Below, piece after piece: positions 51,677 through 60,535 of a DNA stretch of 64,000 bases. This DNA comes from Deltaproteobacteria bacterium. Its GTDB lineage: Bacteria; Myxococcota; Myxococcia; Myxococcales; 40CM-4-68-19. The DNA lies in NCBI GenBank assembly GCA_005879535.1, contig VBKI01000047.1:201748-265747 (forward strand). The letters run 5' to 3'. Under the pieces are notes generated by a model, which was not told where the DNA came from, searched no databases, and saw nothing but the letters and a program-made list of their open reading frames with translations. A program made the translations under genes and the position numbers. Each line of letters starts with the position of its first letter. Position 1 is the stretch's first letter.

Positions 51677-53896
51677 ATGCACCGGCGCCTCCGACGTCAG
51701 CTCGAGGAGGCCCTCGGCCAGGAGCGGGACGCGTCGCCGCAGCTCCGCAGGCTGTTCCGCAGGATCGACAAGGAGTACCGCCGCGCGGATGACGATCGCG
51801 CATCGTTGCAGCACGCGCTCGCGCTCCTCACCAATCTTCTCCAGAAGCAGCCCGAGACCGATCGGCCCCGTCCGACCTCGCCCAAGGCGCGCTCGGTGTC
51901 GCGGCTCTTCGATCAGGCGCCGTTCGCGGCACTCGTCTGCGACGCCGATCGGAAGGTGACCGCATGGAATGCGGCCGCCGAGCAACTGTTCGGCGTCCCT
52001 CACGCCGAAGCGGTCGGGCGCGAGCTGTCCATGCTCGTCTTCCCCGACAGCGACGCGACCCGCGCGCAAGCCCGCACCGAGCTGCGCCAGGCGTTGGCGC
52101 ACGGCGACACGCGGCAGTTCCAGCGCGAGACGCCGACCAGCTCCGGTGCGCGCCCGTGCGAATGGACCGTCGTCCCGCTGCACGACAGCAAAGGACGCGA
52201 GGTGGGGAACGCGGCGCTGGTCCAGGAGCGCGATCCTGCGCCCGACCGCTACGCGCTCGCCTGGCAAGCAGCGGGCGACGGGATCTGGGACTGGGACCTG
52301 GGGACAGACCATCTCTGGCTGTCGGATTCGTGGCGCGCGATCGTGGGATCGAAGGGCCAGGGCGAGGCGCCCTCGGAATGGCTCGATCGCGTCCATCCCG
52401 CGGATCGGGAGACGCTGCAGTCGACGATCCTCGCGCATCTCGCCGGATGCTCCGCGCGATTCGAGAGCGAGCACCGTCTCCGGCACGAGGACGGCAGCTG
52501 GCGCTGGGTGCTCGCGCGCGGCCAGGCGCGCCGCGACGGAGAAGGAAAAGCGATTCGATTCTCCGGCTCGATGATGGACATCAGCGAGCCCAATCTCACC
52601 GCGGTCCGCGTGGTGCACGATGCGCTGACCCGGCTCCCAAACCGGGGCAACTTCGTCGAGATCCTCAAGCGCGCCTTCAACCGCGCGCGGCGGCGCGGAG
52701 GCGACCGGCTGGCCGTGCTGCTCCTGGACGTCGACGGATTCGGGTCGTTGAACGCCCGATTGGGGCACGCGGCCGGGGACGAAGTCCTGATGCAGCTGGT
52801 GGAACGGCTTCACGCCTCGCTCGGAGAAGGGGACGTCCTCGCCCGCGCCGGCGCCGACGAGTTCGTCGTCCTCGTCGAGGACGTGAAGGACGCAACGGAG
52901 GTGGAGAGCGTCGCCCGCCGTCTCCACGAGGAGGCTGCGCGTCCGCTCGACGTCAAGGGCGAGGCTCTTTCCCTCACCGTGAGCATCGGCGTCGCCTTGA
53001 GCGCACCGGCATACACGCAGGCGAGCGATCTGCTCGCGGACGCGGCGGCGGCGATGTATCGCGCGAAGGCGCAGGGACGAGGCCGCTCTGTCACGTTCGA
53101 CGCGGCGATGCGCGAACGCGCCCCGCATCTTCTCGAGCTCGAAACGGATCTGCGCAACGCGCTGGCGCGCGACGAGTTCCGCGTCCACTATCTGCCGATC
53201 GTGGACGTCGCCCGAGGACGCATCCAGGGCTTCGAGGCGCTGATCCGCTGGGCCCACCCGGAGCGCGGGCTGATCGCGCCGGAGCATTTCATCCCGTTGG
53301 CGGACGAGACGGGCCTCATCGTCCCCATTGGCCGCTGGCTGCTGGGCCAGGCCGGCCGCGATTTCGAGAGCTGCCGGCGCGCGGGATCCGAAGCCCTGAC
53401 GCTCAACGTCAACCTTTCCTCGCGCCAGCTTCAGCATTCCGATCTGATGGAGCACATCGACGGAACCCTCGCCGAGCACAGCCTGCAGCCGGAGGAGCTC
53501 GTCCTCGAGCTGAGCGAGAACACGCTGCAGAAAGAGGAGCATGCTGGCCGCATCGGGGAGCTCCGGGAGCGCGGCGTGCGGCTGTACATGGACGACTTCG
53601 GCACCGGAGCGTGCTCGCTGAATTCGCTGCTCCGCCTGCAGCTCGACTCCCTGAAGATCGATCGCTCGCTGTTCAGCGGCGGCTCGCCGCGCGGTCAGGC
53701 GCCCGAGCTGGTGCGCACGATCGTCGCGCTGGCGCGCGACATGGGAACGCAGGTCGTGGCGGAAGGCGTGGAGACCGCGGAGCAGCTCGGCTTCCTGCGC
53801 GAGCTGGGGTGCGCGGCCGCGCAGGGTTTCTATTTTTCCCCGCCGGTCGACGGCGCGGAGGCGTGCTCGCTGGTCGGTCGCAGCATGAGCTGGTGA
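51677..53896 (+). CDS. PAS-GGDEF-EAL cyclic-di-GMP phosphodiesterase-type protein
   Basis: This 739-residue protein starts at the ATG 51677; an upstream ATG at 51551 is in frame but overlies weak promoter-like TTGTTG/TACGCT sequence. A helical leader is followed by two PAS domains (about 75-330) with FAALVCDADRKVTAWNAAAEQLFG and WDWDLGTDHLWLSDSW. The GGDEF domain has AGADEF instead of GGDEF, so cyclase activity is doubtful. The EAL domain (about 475-730) keeps EALIRW, LNVNLSSRQ, ELSENT, DDFGTG, LKIDRS and EGVETAEQ, so phosphodiesterase activity is likely. It probably degrades c-di-GMP in response to a PAS signal. Confidence 0.9.
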   Translation: MHRRLRRQLEEALGQERDASPQLRRLFRRIDKEYRRADDDRASLQHALALLTNLLQKQPETDRPRPTSPKARSVSRLFDQAPFAALVCDADRKVTAWNAAAEQLFGVPHAEAVGRELSMLVFPDSDATRAQARTELRQALAHGDTRQFQRETPTSSGARPCEWTVVPLHDSKGREVGNAALVQERDPAPDRYALAWQAAGDGIWDWDLGTDHLWLSDSWRAIVGSKGQGEAPSEWLDRVHPADRETLQSTILAHLAGCSARFESEHRLRHEDGSWRWVLARGQARRDGEGKAIRFSGSMMDISEPNLTAVRVVHDALTRLPNRGNFVEILKRAFNRARRRGGDRLAVLLLDVDGFGSLNARLGHAAGDEVLMQLVERLHASLGEGDVLARAGADEFVVLVEDVKDATEVESVARRLHEEAARPLDVKGEALSLTVSIGVALSAPAYTQASDLLADAAAAMYRAKAQGRGRSVTFDAAMRERAPHLLELETDLRNALARDEFRVHYLPIVDVARGRIQGFEALIRWAHPERGLIAPEHFIPLADETGLIVPIGRWLLGQAGRDFESCRRAGSEALTLNVNLSSRQLQHSDLMEHIDGTLAEHSLQPEELVLELSENTLQKEEHAGRIGELRERGVRLYMDDFGTGACSLNSLLRLQLDSLKIDRSLFSGGSPRGQAPELVRTIVALARDMGTQVVAEGVETAEQLGFLRELGCAAAQGFYFSPPVDGAEACSLVGRSMSW

Positions 53897-55185
53897 GCCC
53901 TTCGATTGAGGAAGACGTAGGCGGGAACGCCCGTCAGGAGCAGCGCGGCGCCGAGAATGGAGTCGCGCGGGTCGGCCGCCACGGTGCTCACGAGCAGCAG
54001 CGCTGCCGAGGCGACGAACGCGGCGGGCACCACCGGATATCCCCAGACGCGATAAGGCCGGTCGAGATCGGTCCGGCGGCGGAGGACGAACACGGCGACG
54101 CCGCCAAGACCGTAGAAGAGCCAGGAAGCGAAGAGGCAGCTGGTGAGAAGCTGGTCGAACCGGCCGGTGAAGACGAAACCGATCGAGACCACGCCTTGCG
54201 CCAGGAGCGCCGCCGCCGGCGTGCCAAATCGGGGATGGACGCGGCCAGCCGCGCGCCAGAAGAGACCCGCCTCCGCCATCGCATAGAGGACGCGCGCGCC
54301 GCCGAGGATGTTGCCGTTCAATCCGCCGACGGTGGCCAGGACGACCATGCCGGCGGCGAGGTCCGCGCCGCGCGGCCCCAGGAGCGCTCGCGCCGTGTCG
54401 GCGGCAACCAGCGGCGACGCCGCAACCCGGTCGGATCCGAGCACGTAGAGGTAGCCGGCGTTCAGGCCCAGGTAGAGCAGCGTGACCAATGCGATCGACA
54501 GAAGTGCGGCGAGCGGCAGGTTGCGCCCTGGCGATTTGATCTCCCCGCCGATGTAGCTGGTGGTGATCCACCCGTCGAAAGCGAACAGCGGTCCGATCGC
54601 GGCCGCTCCAAATGCCGCGAACGTCCAGGGATGGGACGAAGGCGCGAAGTGGGACGGCGAGCCGGCGCTCCCCAGGAACGCCGCTGCGATCAGCCCGCCG
54701 ACCACCAGCACCTTCGCACCGGTCACCACGTTCTGCGTCCAGACGCCTTCGCGTACGCCGAGGACGTTGATGCCGGTGAGCGCGGCGATGGCCGCGATCG
54801 CGACCAGGTCGGCGGCACGCGGCGAGAGCGGAAGAAAATGCCCGCAGTAACTTGCGAAAGCGACGGCGACCGCTGCGATGGCCGCGGTCTGGATCACCAC
54901 CAGCAGTGCCCAGCCATAGAAGAATCCCCAGAACGGGCCGAGCGCTTCGCGCAGATAGACGCACAGTCCGCCCGCCTTGGGAAAAGCGGCGCCCAGCTCG
55001 GCGATGGTGAGCGCGCCCGCAAGCGAGAGGAGCGCGGCTACCGCCCACACCGCGAGCTGAAGGAGCGGCTGCGGCAGCGCGCGGGCTACGTCGCTCGCGG
55101 TGAGAAAGACGGCGGACCCGATCATCACGCCGACGTTCACCAGCGTCGCATCGAGCAGGCTGAGCGAACGCCGCAGCCCGGTCAA
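53830..55185 (-). CDS. APC-family amino-acid permease
   Basis: This 451-residue protein from a TTG overlapping the upstream Rieske gene's stop has about twelve TM helices. SLLDATLVNVGVMIGSAVFLT is the APC helix-1 motif, followed by ELGAAFPKAGGLCVYLREA and FAFDGWITTSYIGGEIKSPGRNLPLA, the signature loop of LAT/SteT-type transporters. Substrate: amino acids or betaines. Its end overlaps the convergent GGDEF/EAL gene by 67 bp. The tail after TM12 is hydrophilic. Confidence 0.88.
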   Translation of the reverse strand: MTGLRRSLSLLDATLVNVGVMIGSAVFLTASDVARALPQPLLQLAVWAVAALLSLAGALTIAELGAAFPKAGGLCVYLREALGPFWGFFYGWALLVVIQTAAIAAVAVAFASYCGHFLPLSPRAADLVAIAAIAALTGINVLGVREGVWTQNVVTGAKVLVVGGLIAAAFLGSAGSPSHFAPSSHPWTFAAFGAAAIGPLFAFDGWITTSYIGGEIKSPGRNLPLAALLSIALVTLLYLGLNAGYLYVLGSDRVAASPLVAADTARALLGPRGADLAAGMVVLATVGGLNGNILGGARVLYAMAEAGLFWRAAGRVHPRFGTPAAALLAQGVVSIGFVFTGRFDQLLTSCLFASWLFYGLGGVAVFVLRRRTDLDRPYRVWGYPVVPAAFVASAALLLVSTVAADPRDSILGAALLLTGVPAYVFLNRRAHQLMLRPTSEHASAPSTGGEK

Positions 55186-56225
55186 TCGAGCATCCCGGTG
55201 AGCAGCCGGTGGAAGTGGTGCACCCCGGCCTCGCGCGAGGGTGAATACCGGCCGCGATCGTACAGGCGCGACCGGACACCTTGCTGCACCTGCTGGACGA
55301 CCGCCTCGTCTTCGAGCTCCACCCGATCGAGGCCCCCACCGGCGCCTTTGCCCCGGCGCGACGGGTCCGCTACCCAGGTGCGGTAGACGATCCGCGTGCG
55401 GTCCACCGCCAGCGGAACCACGACGTTGATGGACAGGCCCCAAGGATAGAAGTTCAACATCGTGTTCGGAAAGAGGAAGAAGTACCAGGCGGCGACCCGC
55501 GAGCCGTCGAACGCGTCGCCGCCCGCGCTGGCCTCCGCCACCTGGAGCGTGCCCCAGGAAAGGAGCTCCGTGCGGTACGAGCCGTACTCGATCTCGGTGG
55601 CGAGCTCTCCGTGCACGAACGGGACGTGGAAGCCTTCGAGGTAGTTGTCGCAGTACAGCGCCCAGTTCGCCGCGATCTCGTAGACGCGCGACCCTTCGGG
55701 GTCGGGAACGAGCTGGCTGCCGATCCGCGCACGGACCGGCGTCACCAGGTCGTCGAAGCCGAAGGCAGGATCCAGCGCTGCGAACAGGAGGGGTTGCAGC
55801 TCGCCGAGCTGGACGCGAGGCAAGTCGTCCGACGGCGACGGGAAGCCGCTCACCCCGTCGAACTCCGGCATTCCCAGGCAGCGGCCGTCGAGCGCGAAGC
55901 GGCGGCCATGGTAGCCGCAGCGGAGGCCCTGCAAGGTCGCCGCGGCGGTGCAGACCAGATTTCCCCGGTGCGTACAGACGTTGGAGAGCGCGCGGAGCGT
56001 GCCGTCGGCGTCGCGCGTCAGCAGCAGCGGTTCGTCGACGCAGCCTTCCAGCAGTGTGAAGGGCAAGACGGAACCGCGCGCAGCGGCCCGCTCCGCGCCG
56101 TCGACGAGCTGCCAGCTTCGCGCGAACACGCGCTCGCGCATCCGTTCGAAGAGGACGGCGTCGCGGTAGAACGCGGCCGGCAGCGTGCGCGCCTTGCGGA
56201 TGTCGGCGTCGATCACTCCGACCAT
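55182..56225 (-). CDS. Rieske non-haem iron oxygenase, large subunit
   Basis: This 347-residue protein has a Rieske [2Fe-2S] motif CTHRGNLVC with LRCGYHGRRF (CxH and CxxH pairs) in the N-terminal half, and the C-terminal catalytic domain with NWALYCDNYLEGFHVPFVH, the 2-His iron-site segment. A helix-grip SRPBCC-like fold follows (PWGLSINVVVPLAVDRTRIVYRTW). It resembles choline/betaine or amino-acid-derived demethylase-type oxygenases more than benzene dioxygenases. Coupling with an amino-acid permease suggests import and oxidation of a betaine or amine. No reductase is visible beside it. Confidence 0.86.
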   Translation of the reverse strand: MVGVIDADIRKARTLPAAFYRDAVLFERMRERVFARSWQLVDGAERAAARGSVLPFTLLEGCVDEPLLLTRDADGTLRALSNVCTHRGNLVCTAAATLQGLRCGYHGRRFALDGRCLGMPEFDGVSGFPSPSDDLPRVQLGELQPLLFAALDPAFGFDDLVTPVRARIGSQLVPDPEGSRVYEIAANWALYCDNYLEGFHVPFVHGELATEIEYGSYRTELLSWGTLQVAEASAGGDAFDGSRVAAWYFFLFPNTMLNFYPWGLSINVVVPLAVDRTRIVYRTWVADPSRRGKGAGGGLDRVELEDEAVVQQVQQGVRSRLYDRGRYSPSREAGVHHFHRLLTGMLD

Positions 56226-56334
56226 CGTGTCACAAGCTTGAGACCTACGTCGCGAGCGACGTGCGTCGGACTTGAAAAGCATGCGTTTGCCGGGCGGGAT
56301 GCGGCACCGCTCCGACGAAGCCGCGCGAGGACCC

Positions 56335-57885
56335 ATGGACCCCAAGGCGACCCAGCAGCACGACAGCCTGCTGCAGAACCGCTGGCTGATCCTCTTCTTC
56401 AGCGTTCTCAGCATGGTGGCCGTAGCGAACTTCCAATACGGCTGGACCCTGTTCGTCCCGCCGCTGCAGAAGCACCTGCACGCGGAGCAAGCCGCCGTCC
56501 AGGTGACGTTCACGGTCTTCGTGCTTCTCGAGACCTGGCTGGTGCCGTTCGAAGGATGGCTGGTCGACAAGTTCGGTCCGCGCCTGCTGGTGATGGCGGG
56601 CGGCGTCTGCGCCGGACTCGGCTGGATCGGAAGCGGCAAGGCGGAATCGCTCACCACGCTCTACCTGGCGTATGCCGTCGCCGGTCTCGGGGCCGGTGTG
56701 GTGTACGGAACTGCGATCGGCAGCGCGCTGAAGTGGTTTCCCGATCATCGCGGCCTCGCCGCCGGTCTCACCGCCGCGGGCTTCGGCGCCGGCTCGGCGC
56801 TGACCGTGTACCCGATCGCGAACATGATCAACACGGCGGGGTACCAGGCGGCGTTCATCCAGTGGGGCTTGATCCAGGGCTCGGTCGTGGTCCTCGCTGC
56901 GCTGTTCCTGAAGGCGCCGCCAGCCGGCTGGCTGCCGCGGGCATGGAAGGAGGCGGCGGCAGGTACGGAGGTCAGGAAGCGACAAACGTCTGCGGACTTT
57001 ACCTCCAGCGGAATGGCAGCGACCTCGCAGTTCTGGGTCCTCTATCTGATGATGACCCTGGTCGCGACCGGCGGCCTGATGGCGACGGCGCAGCTCAATC
57101 CGATGGCCGTCGAGTACAAGGTGGACAAGATCCCCGTGACCTTCCTCTGGTTCACGCTACCCGCCCTGCAATTCGCGCTCTCGGCGGATCGGGTGCTGAA
57201 CGGGATCTGCCGCCCGATCTGGGGCTGGATCTCGGACCACATCGGGCGCGAGCTGACCATGGCGATCGCCTTCGCGATGGAGGCGCTTGCCATCTTCCTG
57301 CTCATCAAGTTCGCGCCGAACCCGAAGCTGTTCGTCGTCTTCAGCGCCTTCACTTTCTTCGGCTGGGGAGAGATCTACTCGCTGATGCCCGCCATCTGCG
57401 GCGACTTCTTCGGCCGCAAGCACGCCACGCAGAACTACGGCTTCCTCTATACGGCGAAGGGGACCGCGTCGGTCTTCGTGCCGATCGGATCGGCGCTCGC
57501 GGCCGGAAAGGCCTTCGACTTCCGCGCCGACGTGCTCCTCCTGCTCGGCGGCGCGCTGGCGTTCTTCTCGCATTTCCTCGCTCCCACCATCCTGCGGATC
57601 GATTGGAAGCGGAAGACGCACGACCTGCTGTTCGGGATCGGAATCGTCCTGGTCGTGTACGGCGTCGCCATCACCGTCGTGCCGACGATGTGGACGCCGT
57701 TCGCCGCGAAGTACACCCTCCCGCGCATCGGATGGCCCGGCGTCTTCGCAGTCGCCATCGCCTTCGACCTGACCGCGGCGGCGATCGCGTTCTTCGTGCT
57801 GCGGACCATGAAGGTGCCCGCGCCGGTCGAGCCGTCGCGCGAGCTGCCCCCCACGGCCGCCTTGGCGGGGGCCCAAAAACAGTAG
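56335..57885 (+). CDS. MFS transporter (oxalate/formate-antiporter-like)
   Basis: This 516-residue protein from ATG 56335 (AGGA upstream) has 12 helices. LILFFSVLSMVAVANFQYGWTLF and the loop EGWLVDKFGPRLLVM match OxlT-type carriers, as do AAGFGAGSALTVYPIANMI and DHIGRELTMAIAFAMEA. OxlT relatives exchange dicarboxylates for monocarboxylates. The gene is divergent from the Rieske gene (109 bp) and upstream of a cytochrome and a second Liv system. Confidence 0.85.
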   Translation: MDPKATQQHDSLLQNRWLILFFSVLSMVAVANFQYGWTLFVPPLQKHLHAEQAAVQVTFTVFVLLETWLVPFEGWLVDKFGPRLLVMAGGVCAGLGWIGSGKAESLTTLYLAYAVAGLGAGVVYGTAIGSALKWFPDHRGLAAGLTAAGFGAGSALTVYPIANMINTAGYQAAFIQWGLIQGSVVVLAALFLKAPPAGWLPRAWKEAAAGTEVRKRQTSADFTSSGMAATSQFWVLYLMMTLVATGGLMATAQLNPMAVEYKVDKIPVTFLWFTLPALQFALSADRVLNGICRPIWGWISDHIGRELTMAIAFAMEALAIFLLIKFAPNPKLFVVFSAFTFFGWGEIYSLMPAICGDFFGRKHATQNYGFLYTAKGTASVFVPIGSALAAGKAFDFRADVLLLLGGALAFFSHFLAPTILRIDWKRKTHDLLFGIGIVLVVYGVAITVVPTMWTPFAAKYTLPRIGWPGVFAVAIAFDLTAAAIAFFVLRTMKVPAPVEPSRELPPTAALAGAQKQ

Positions 57886-57932
57886 CGCGTGTTCGGAATC
57901 CGGTCGTGTGATATCGACGGGACGGGTGGCCC

Positions 57933-58262
57933 ATGCGCTCTGGCCCGATTCTCGCGATCGTCGGGGCATTGGCGGGCGGCTGGTCGGCGGAAGCGGCTGG
58001 CGCAACCGCGACGCGTGCGCAAGCGCGCGGGGTGCTGAAGTCGGCGCGCTGCGATCGGTGTCATGACAGCTCCGTCAGCTCCGAAAATGCCCGCGCCCTC
58101 GATGTCTACGATCTCGTCGAGGCGGACTGGCCTTCGCGGATGACGGAGAAGCAGCTTCCAAAGCTCCTCACGCGGCTGAAGAGCGCGCCCCCGGCGGATC
58201 AGAAGATCGTTCGCGAATTCATCGCCGCGGAGCTGAAGGGCCGGGTCGCAGCGGGACGGTAA
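57933..58262 (+). CDS. Small secreted c-type cytochrome
   Basis: This 109-residue protein has signal MRSGPILAIVGALAGGWSAEAAG and one haem-binding motif SARCDRCHDSS (CxxCH). No second haem is present. The C-terminal helices (LPKLLTRLKSAP, DQKIVREFIAAELKG) fit a monohaem class I cytochrome, though the Met ligand is not obvious (SRMTEKQ is one candidate). It is a probable periplasmic electron carrier. It lies 47 bp after the MFS gene. Confidence 0.82.
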   Translation: MRSGPILAIVGALAGGWSAEAAGATATRAQARGVLKSARCDRCHDSSVSSENARALDVYDLVEADWPSRMTEKQLPKLLTRLKSAPPADQKIVREFIAAELKGRVAAGR

Positions 58263-58363
58263 ACATCCAGCTCTCCCGGAGGACCCGCCTTGCGGTCGTG
58301 CGCGCGGCGTGTTCCGATGAACGTCGGAATCCGGCGCAACGCTTCCAGGCAGGAGGAGAAACC

Positions 58364-59590
58364 ATGCCCAGCAAGGCACATCTCGTGATGTCCGGCGCCG
58401 TCGCGATGCTGATGATGGCGGGTGCCTCTTCGGGAAAGGTCGAGGGCGATACGGTGGTCCTCGGAGCGGCCGTGTCGCTGACCGGCAAGTACTCGGTCAA
58501 TGGCAAGAATACGAAGGACGGTTACGACCTCGCCGTCAAGCGCATCAACGAGATGGGCGGCGTGAAGGTCGGCGGGAAGTCGTACAAGCTGAAGGTGCTC
58601 TACTACGACGACGAGTCCACGCCGGCGCGCGGCGCGCAGCTTGCCGAGCGGCTCATCAGCCAGGACGGCGTGCAATTCGTGCTCGGCGCCTACAGCTCCG
58701 GCCTGACCAAGGCGATCGCGCCGGTCACCGAGAAGTACAAGGTGCCGCACGTGGAAGGAAACGGAGCGGCCCGCGAGCTGTTCACGCAGGGGTATCGCTA
58801 CCTGTTCGCGGTGCTCTCCACCTCGGACTACTACCTTCGCGACGCCGTCAATCTCGCCGCCGAGGTGGCGAAGAAGAACGGCCGCGATCCGAAGTCGCTC
58901 AAGATCGCCATGGCCTTCGAGAACGATCCCTTCAGCCTCGACGTCCGCGAGGGCATCGTGGAAGACGCGAAGCGCCACGGAATGCAGATCGTCGTCGATG
59001 ACAAGCTGCCGCCGGAGATCAACGACATGGCGGCGACGCTGACCAAGGTGCGCGCGATCAAGCCCGATCTCCTCCTCGTCTCCGGTCACGAGAAGGGAGC
59101 GACGCTGGTCGTCCGCCAGACCGCGGAGATGAAGATCGAGGTGCCCATCGTCGCCACCACCCACTGCGACTCGGCCAAGATCGCCGAGAGCCTTGGCAAG
59201 ATGGCGGAGCAGGTCCTCTGCGCTTCGCAGTGGGACCGCAAGCTGAGCTACAAGGACAAGTGGTTCGGCAGCGCCGACGACTACGCGAAGCTCTTCGAGA
59301 AGGAATTCAAGTATCCCGCTCCGTACCAGGCGGCGGAATCGACCGCGTCGGTGCTCGTCTTCGCCGATGCGTTCGAGCGGGCGAAGTCGTTCGATCCCGG
59401 CAAGGTGCGCGACGCCATCGCAGCCACGGATCTCATGACCTTCTACGGGCCGATCAAGTTCGACCCGACGGGAAAGAACGTCGCCAAGCCGATGGTCCTG
59501 TACCAGGTGCAGGGGGGAGACTACAAAGTGGTGGCGCCGACGCGGTGGGCGGAGGTCAGCCTGATCTGGCCGCGGAAGATGCCACAGTAG
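58364..59590 (+). CDS. HAAT-type periplasmic substrate-binding protein (second system)
   Basis: This 408-residue protein has AGGAGGAG ahead of the ATG and an N-terminal hydrophobic stretch that can act as a signal. Mature part: VVLGAAVSLTGKYSVNGKNTKDGYDLAVKRINE, YYDDESTPARGAQLAERLI and HVEGNGAARELFTQGYRYLF, typical of LivJ-like proteins of the type I fold. The substrate is an amino acid or small organic acid, not readable. First gene of the importer operon; the operon order is SBP-LivH-LivM-LivG-LivF. Confidence 0.92.
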   Translation: MPSKAHLVMSGAVAMLMMAGASSGKVEGDTVVLGAAVSLTGKYSVNGKNTKDGYDLAVKRINEMGGVKVGGKSYKLKVLYYDDESTPARGAQLAERLISQDGVQFVLGAYSSGLTKAIAPVTEKYKVPHVEGNGAARELFTQGYRYLFAVLSTSDYYLRDAVNLAAEVAKKNGRDPKSLKIAMAFENDPFSLDVREGIVEDAKRHGMQIVVDDKLPPEINDMAATLTKVRAIKPDLLLVSGHEKGATLVVRQTAEMKIEVPIVATTHCDSAKIAESLGKMAEQVLCASQWDRKLSYKDKWFGSADDYAKLFEKEFKYPAPYQAAESTASVLVFADAFERAKSFDPGKVRDAIAATDLMTFYGPIKFDPTGKNVAKPMVLYQVQGGDYKVVAPTRWAEVSLIWPRKMPQ

Positions 59591-59635
59591 CGAGCGCACC
59601 CCGTCAGCCGCCGGGGCCGGAGCGCATTCGCCGAG

Positions 59636-60535
59636 ATGGAAAACCTCAGGCTGCTGTTCGACGCGCCGATCCTGTCGCTCCAGCTTCTGCTCGACGGCGT
59701 CCTGATCGGCGCCATCTTCGCGCTCGCGGCTTACGGAATGGCTCTCGTCTGGGGCGTCGTCGGCTTGATCAACGTCAGCCAGGGCGAGCTGGTGATGCTG
59801 GGCGGCTACGCCGCCTGGTTCCTCTCCCGCTCCGGCATCCACCCTCTCTTCGCCGTGCCGCTGGCGGCGGCGCTCCTCTTCGTCGTCGGCTGGCTGCTCT
59901 ATCGGGCCGTGATCTTCCGGGTCGTCGACAAGGACCTGTTCACCTCCATCCTGGCGACGTTCGGGTTGAGCATCCTCATCCAGCAGCTGGCGAATACGCT
60001 GTTCGGCGCGGACGTGCGGACGGCGGAGTCAGGGTTCGGCACGCTCTTCCTTTTCGGAGGAGCGGTGACGGTCTCGCGGATCAAGTTGATCTCGTTCGCC
60101 GCCGCGCTGCTCACCGGCGCCTTCCTCATGCTCTTTCTCAAACGCTCTCGCATGGGGCAGGCCATTCGGGCCACCGCCCAGAATGCGCGTGCTGCGCGGG
60201 TGATGGGCGTCGATACCGACCGGGTCTACGCCTGGACCTTCGCGCTCAATGCGGCAATCTGTGGTGCGTCAGGCGCGCTGGTGGCGATGACGTGGGTGGT
60301 GCATCCGTACCTCGGCCTTCCGTACACGGTGCGCTCTTTCATGATCGTGATCCTCGCAGGCCTCGGGAACGTCGCCGGCGTTCTTTTCGCCGCGCTGGGT
60401 CTGGGCGTGGCGGAGAACTTCGCCGGGTTCATCCTCGGGGCCGAGTACCAGGCGGCCTTCGTGTTCACGCTTCTCGTTGCGATCCTGGTCTGGCGGCGTT
60501 TCTGGCTCGCGCGGGAGCGGAGACACCTGCAATGA
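59636..60535 (+). CDS. livH: HAAT-type ABC transporter permease, LivH-like (second system)
   Basis: This 299-residue protein has LIGAIFALAAYGMALVWGVVGLINVSQGELVMLGGYAAW, the LivH N-terminal pattern, and the coupling loop RATAQNARAARVMGVDTDRVYAW. LAGLGNVAGVLFAALGLGVAE completes the family set. It is a membrane channel subunit. Its stop overlaps the LivM-like start (ATGA). Confidence 0.92.
   Translation: MENLRLLFDAPILSLQLLLDGVLIGAIFALAAYGMALVWGVVGLINVSQGELVMLGGYAAWFLSRSGIHPLFAVPLAAALLFVVGWLLYRAVIFRVVDKDLFTSILATFGLSILIQQLANTLFGADVRTAESGFGTLFLFGGAVTVSRIKLISFAAALLTGAFLMLFLKRSRMGQAIRATAQNARAARVMGVDTDRVYAWTFALNAAICGASGALVAMTWVVHPYLGLPYTVRSFMIVILAGLGNVAGVLFAALGLGVAENFAGFILGAEYQAAFVFTLLVAILVWRRFWLARERRHLQ

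Noticed and set aside
51569..55386. Very long open frames on both strands (over 1,100 codons)
   Set aside because: They are GC-driven shadows of the GGDEF/EAL and permease genes; the translations have no domains.
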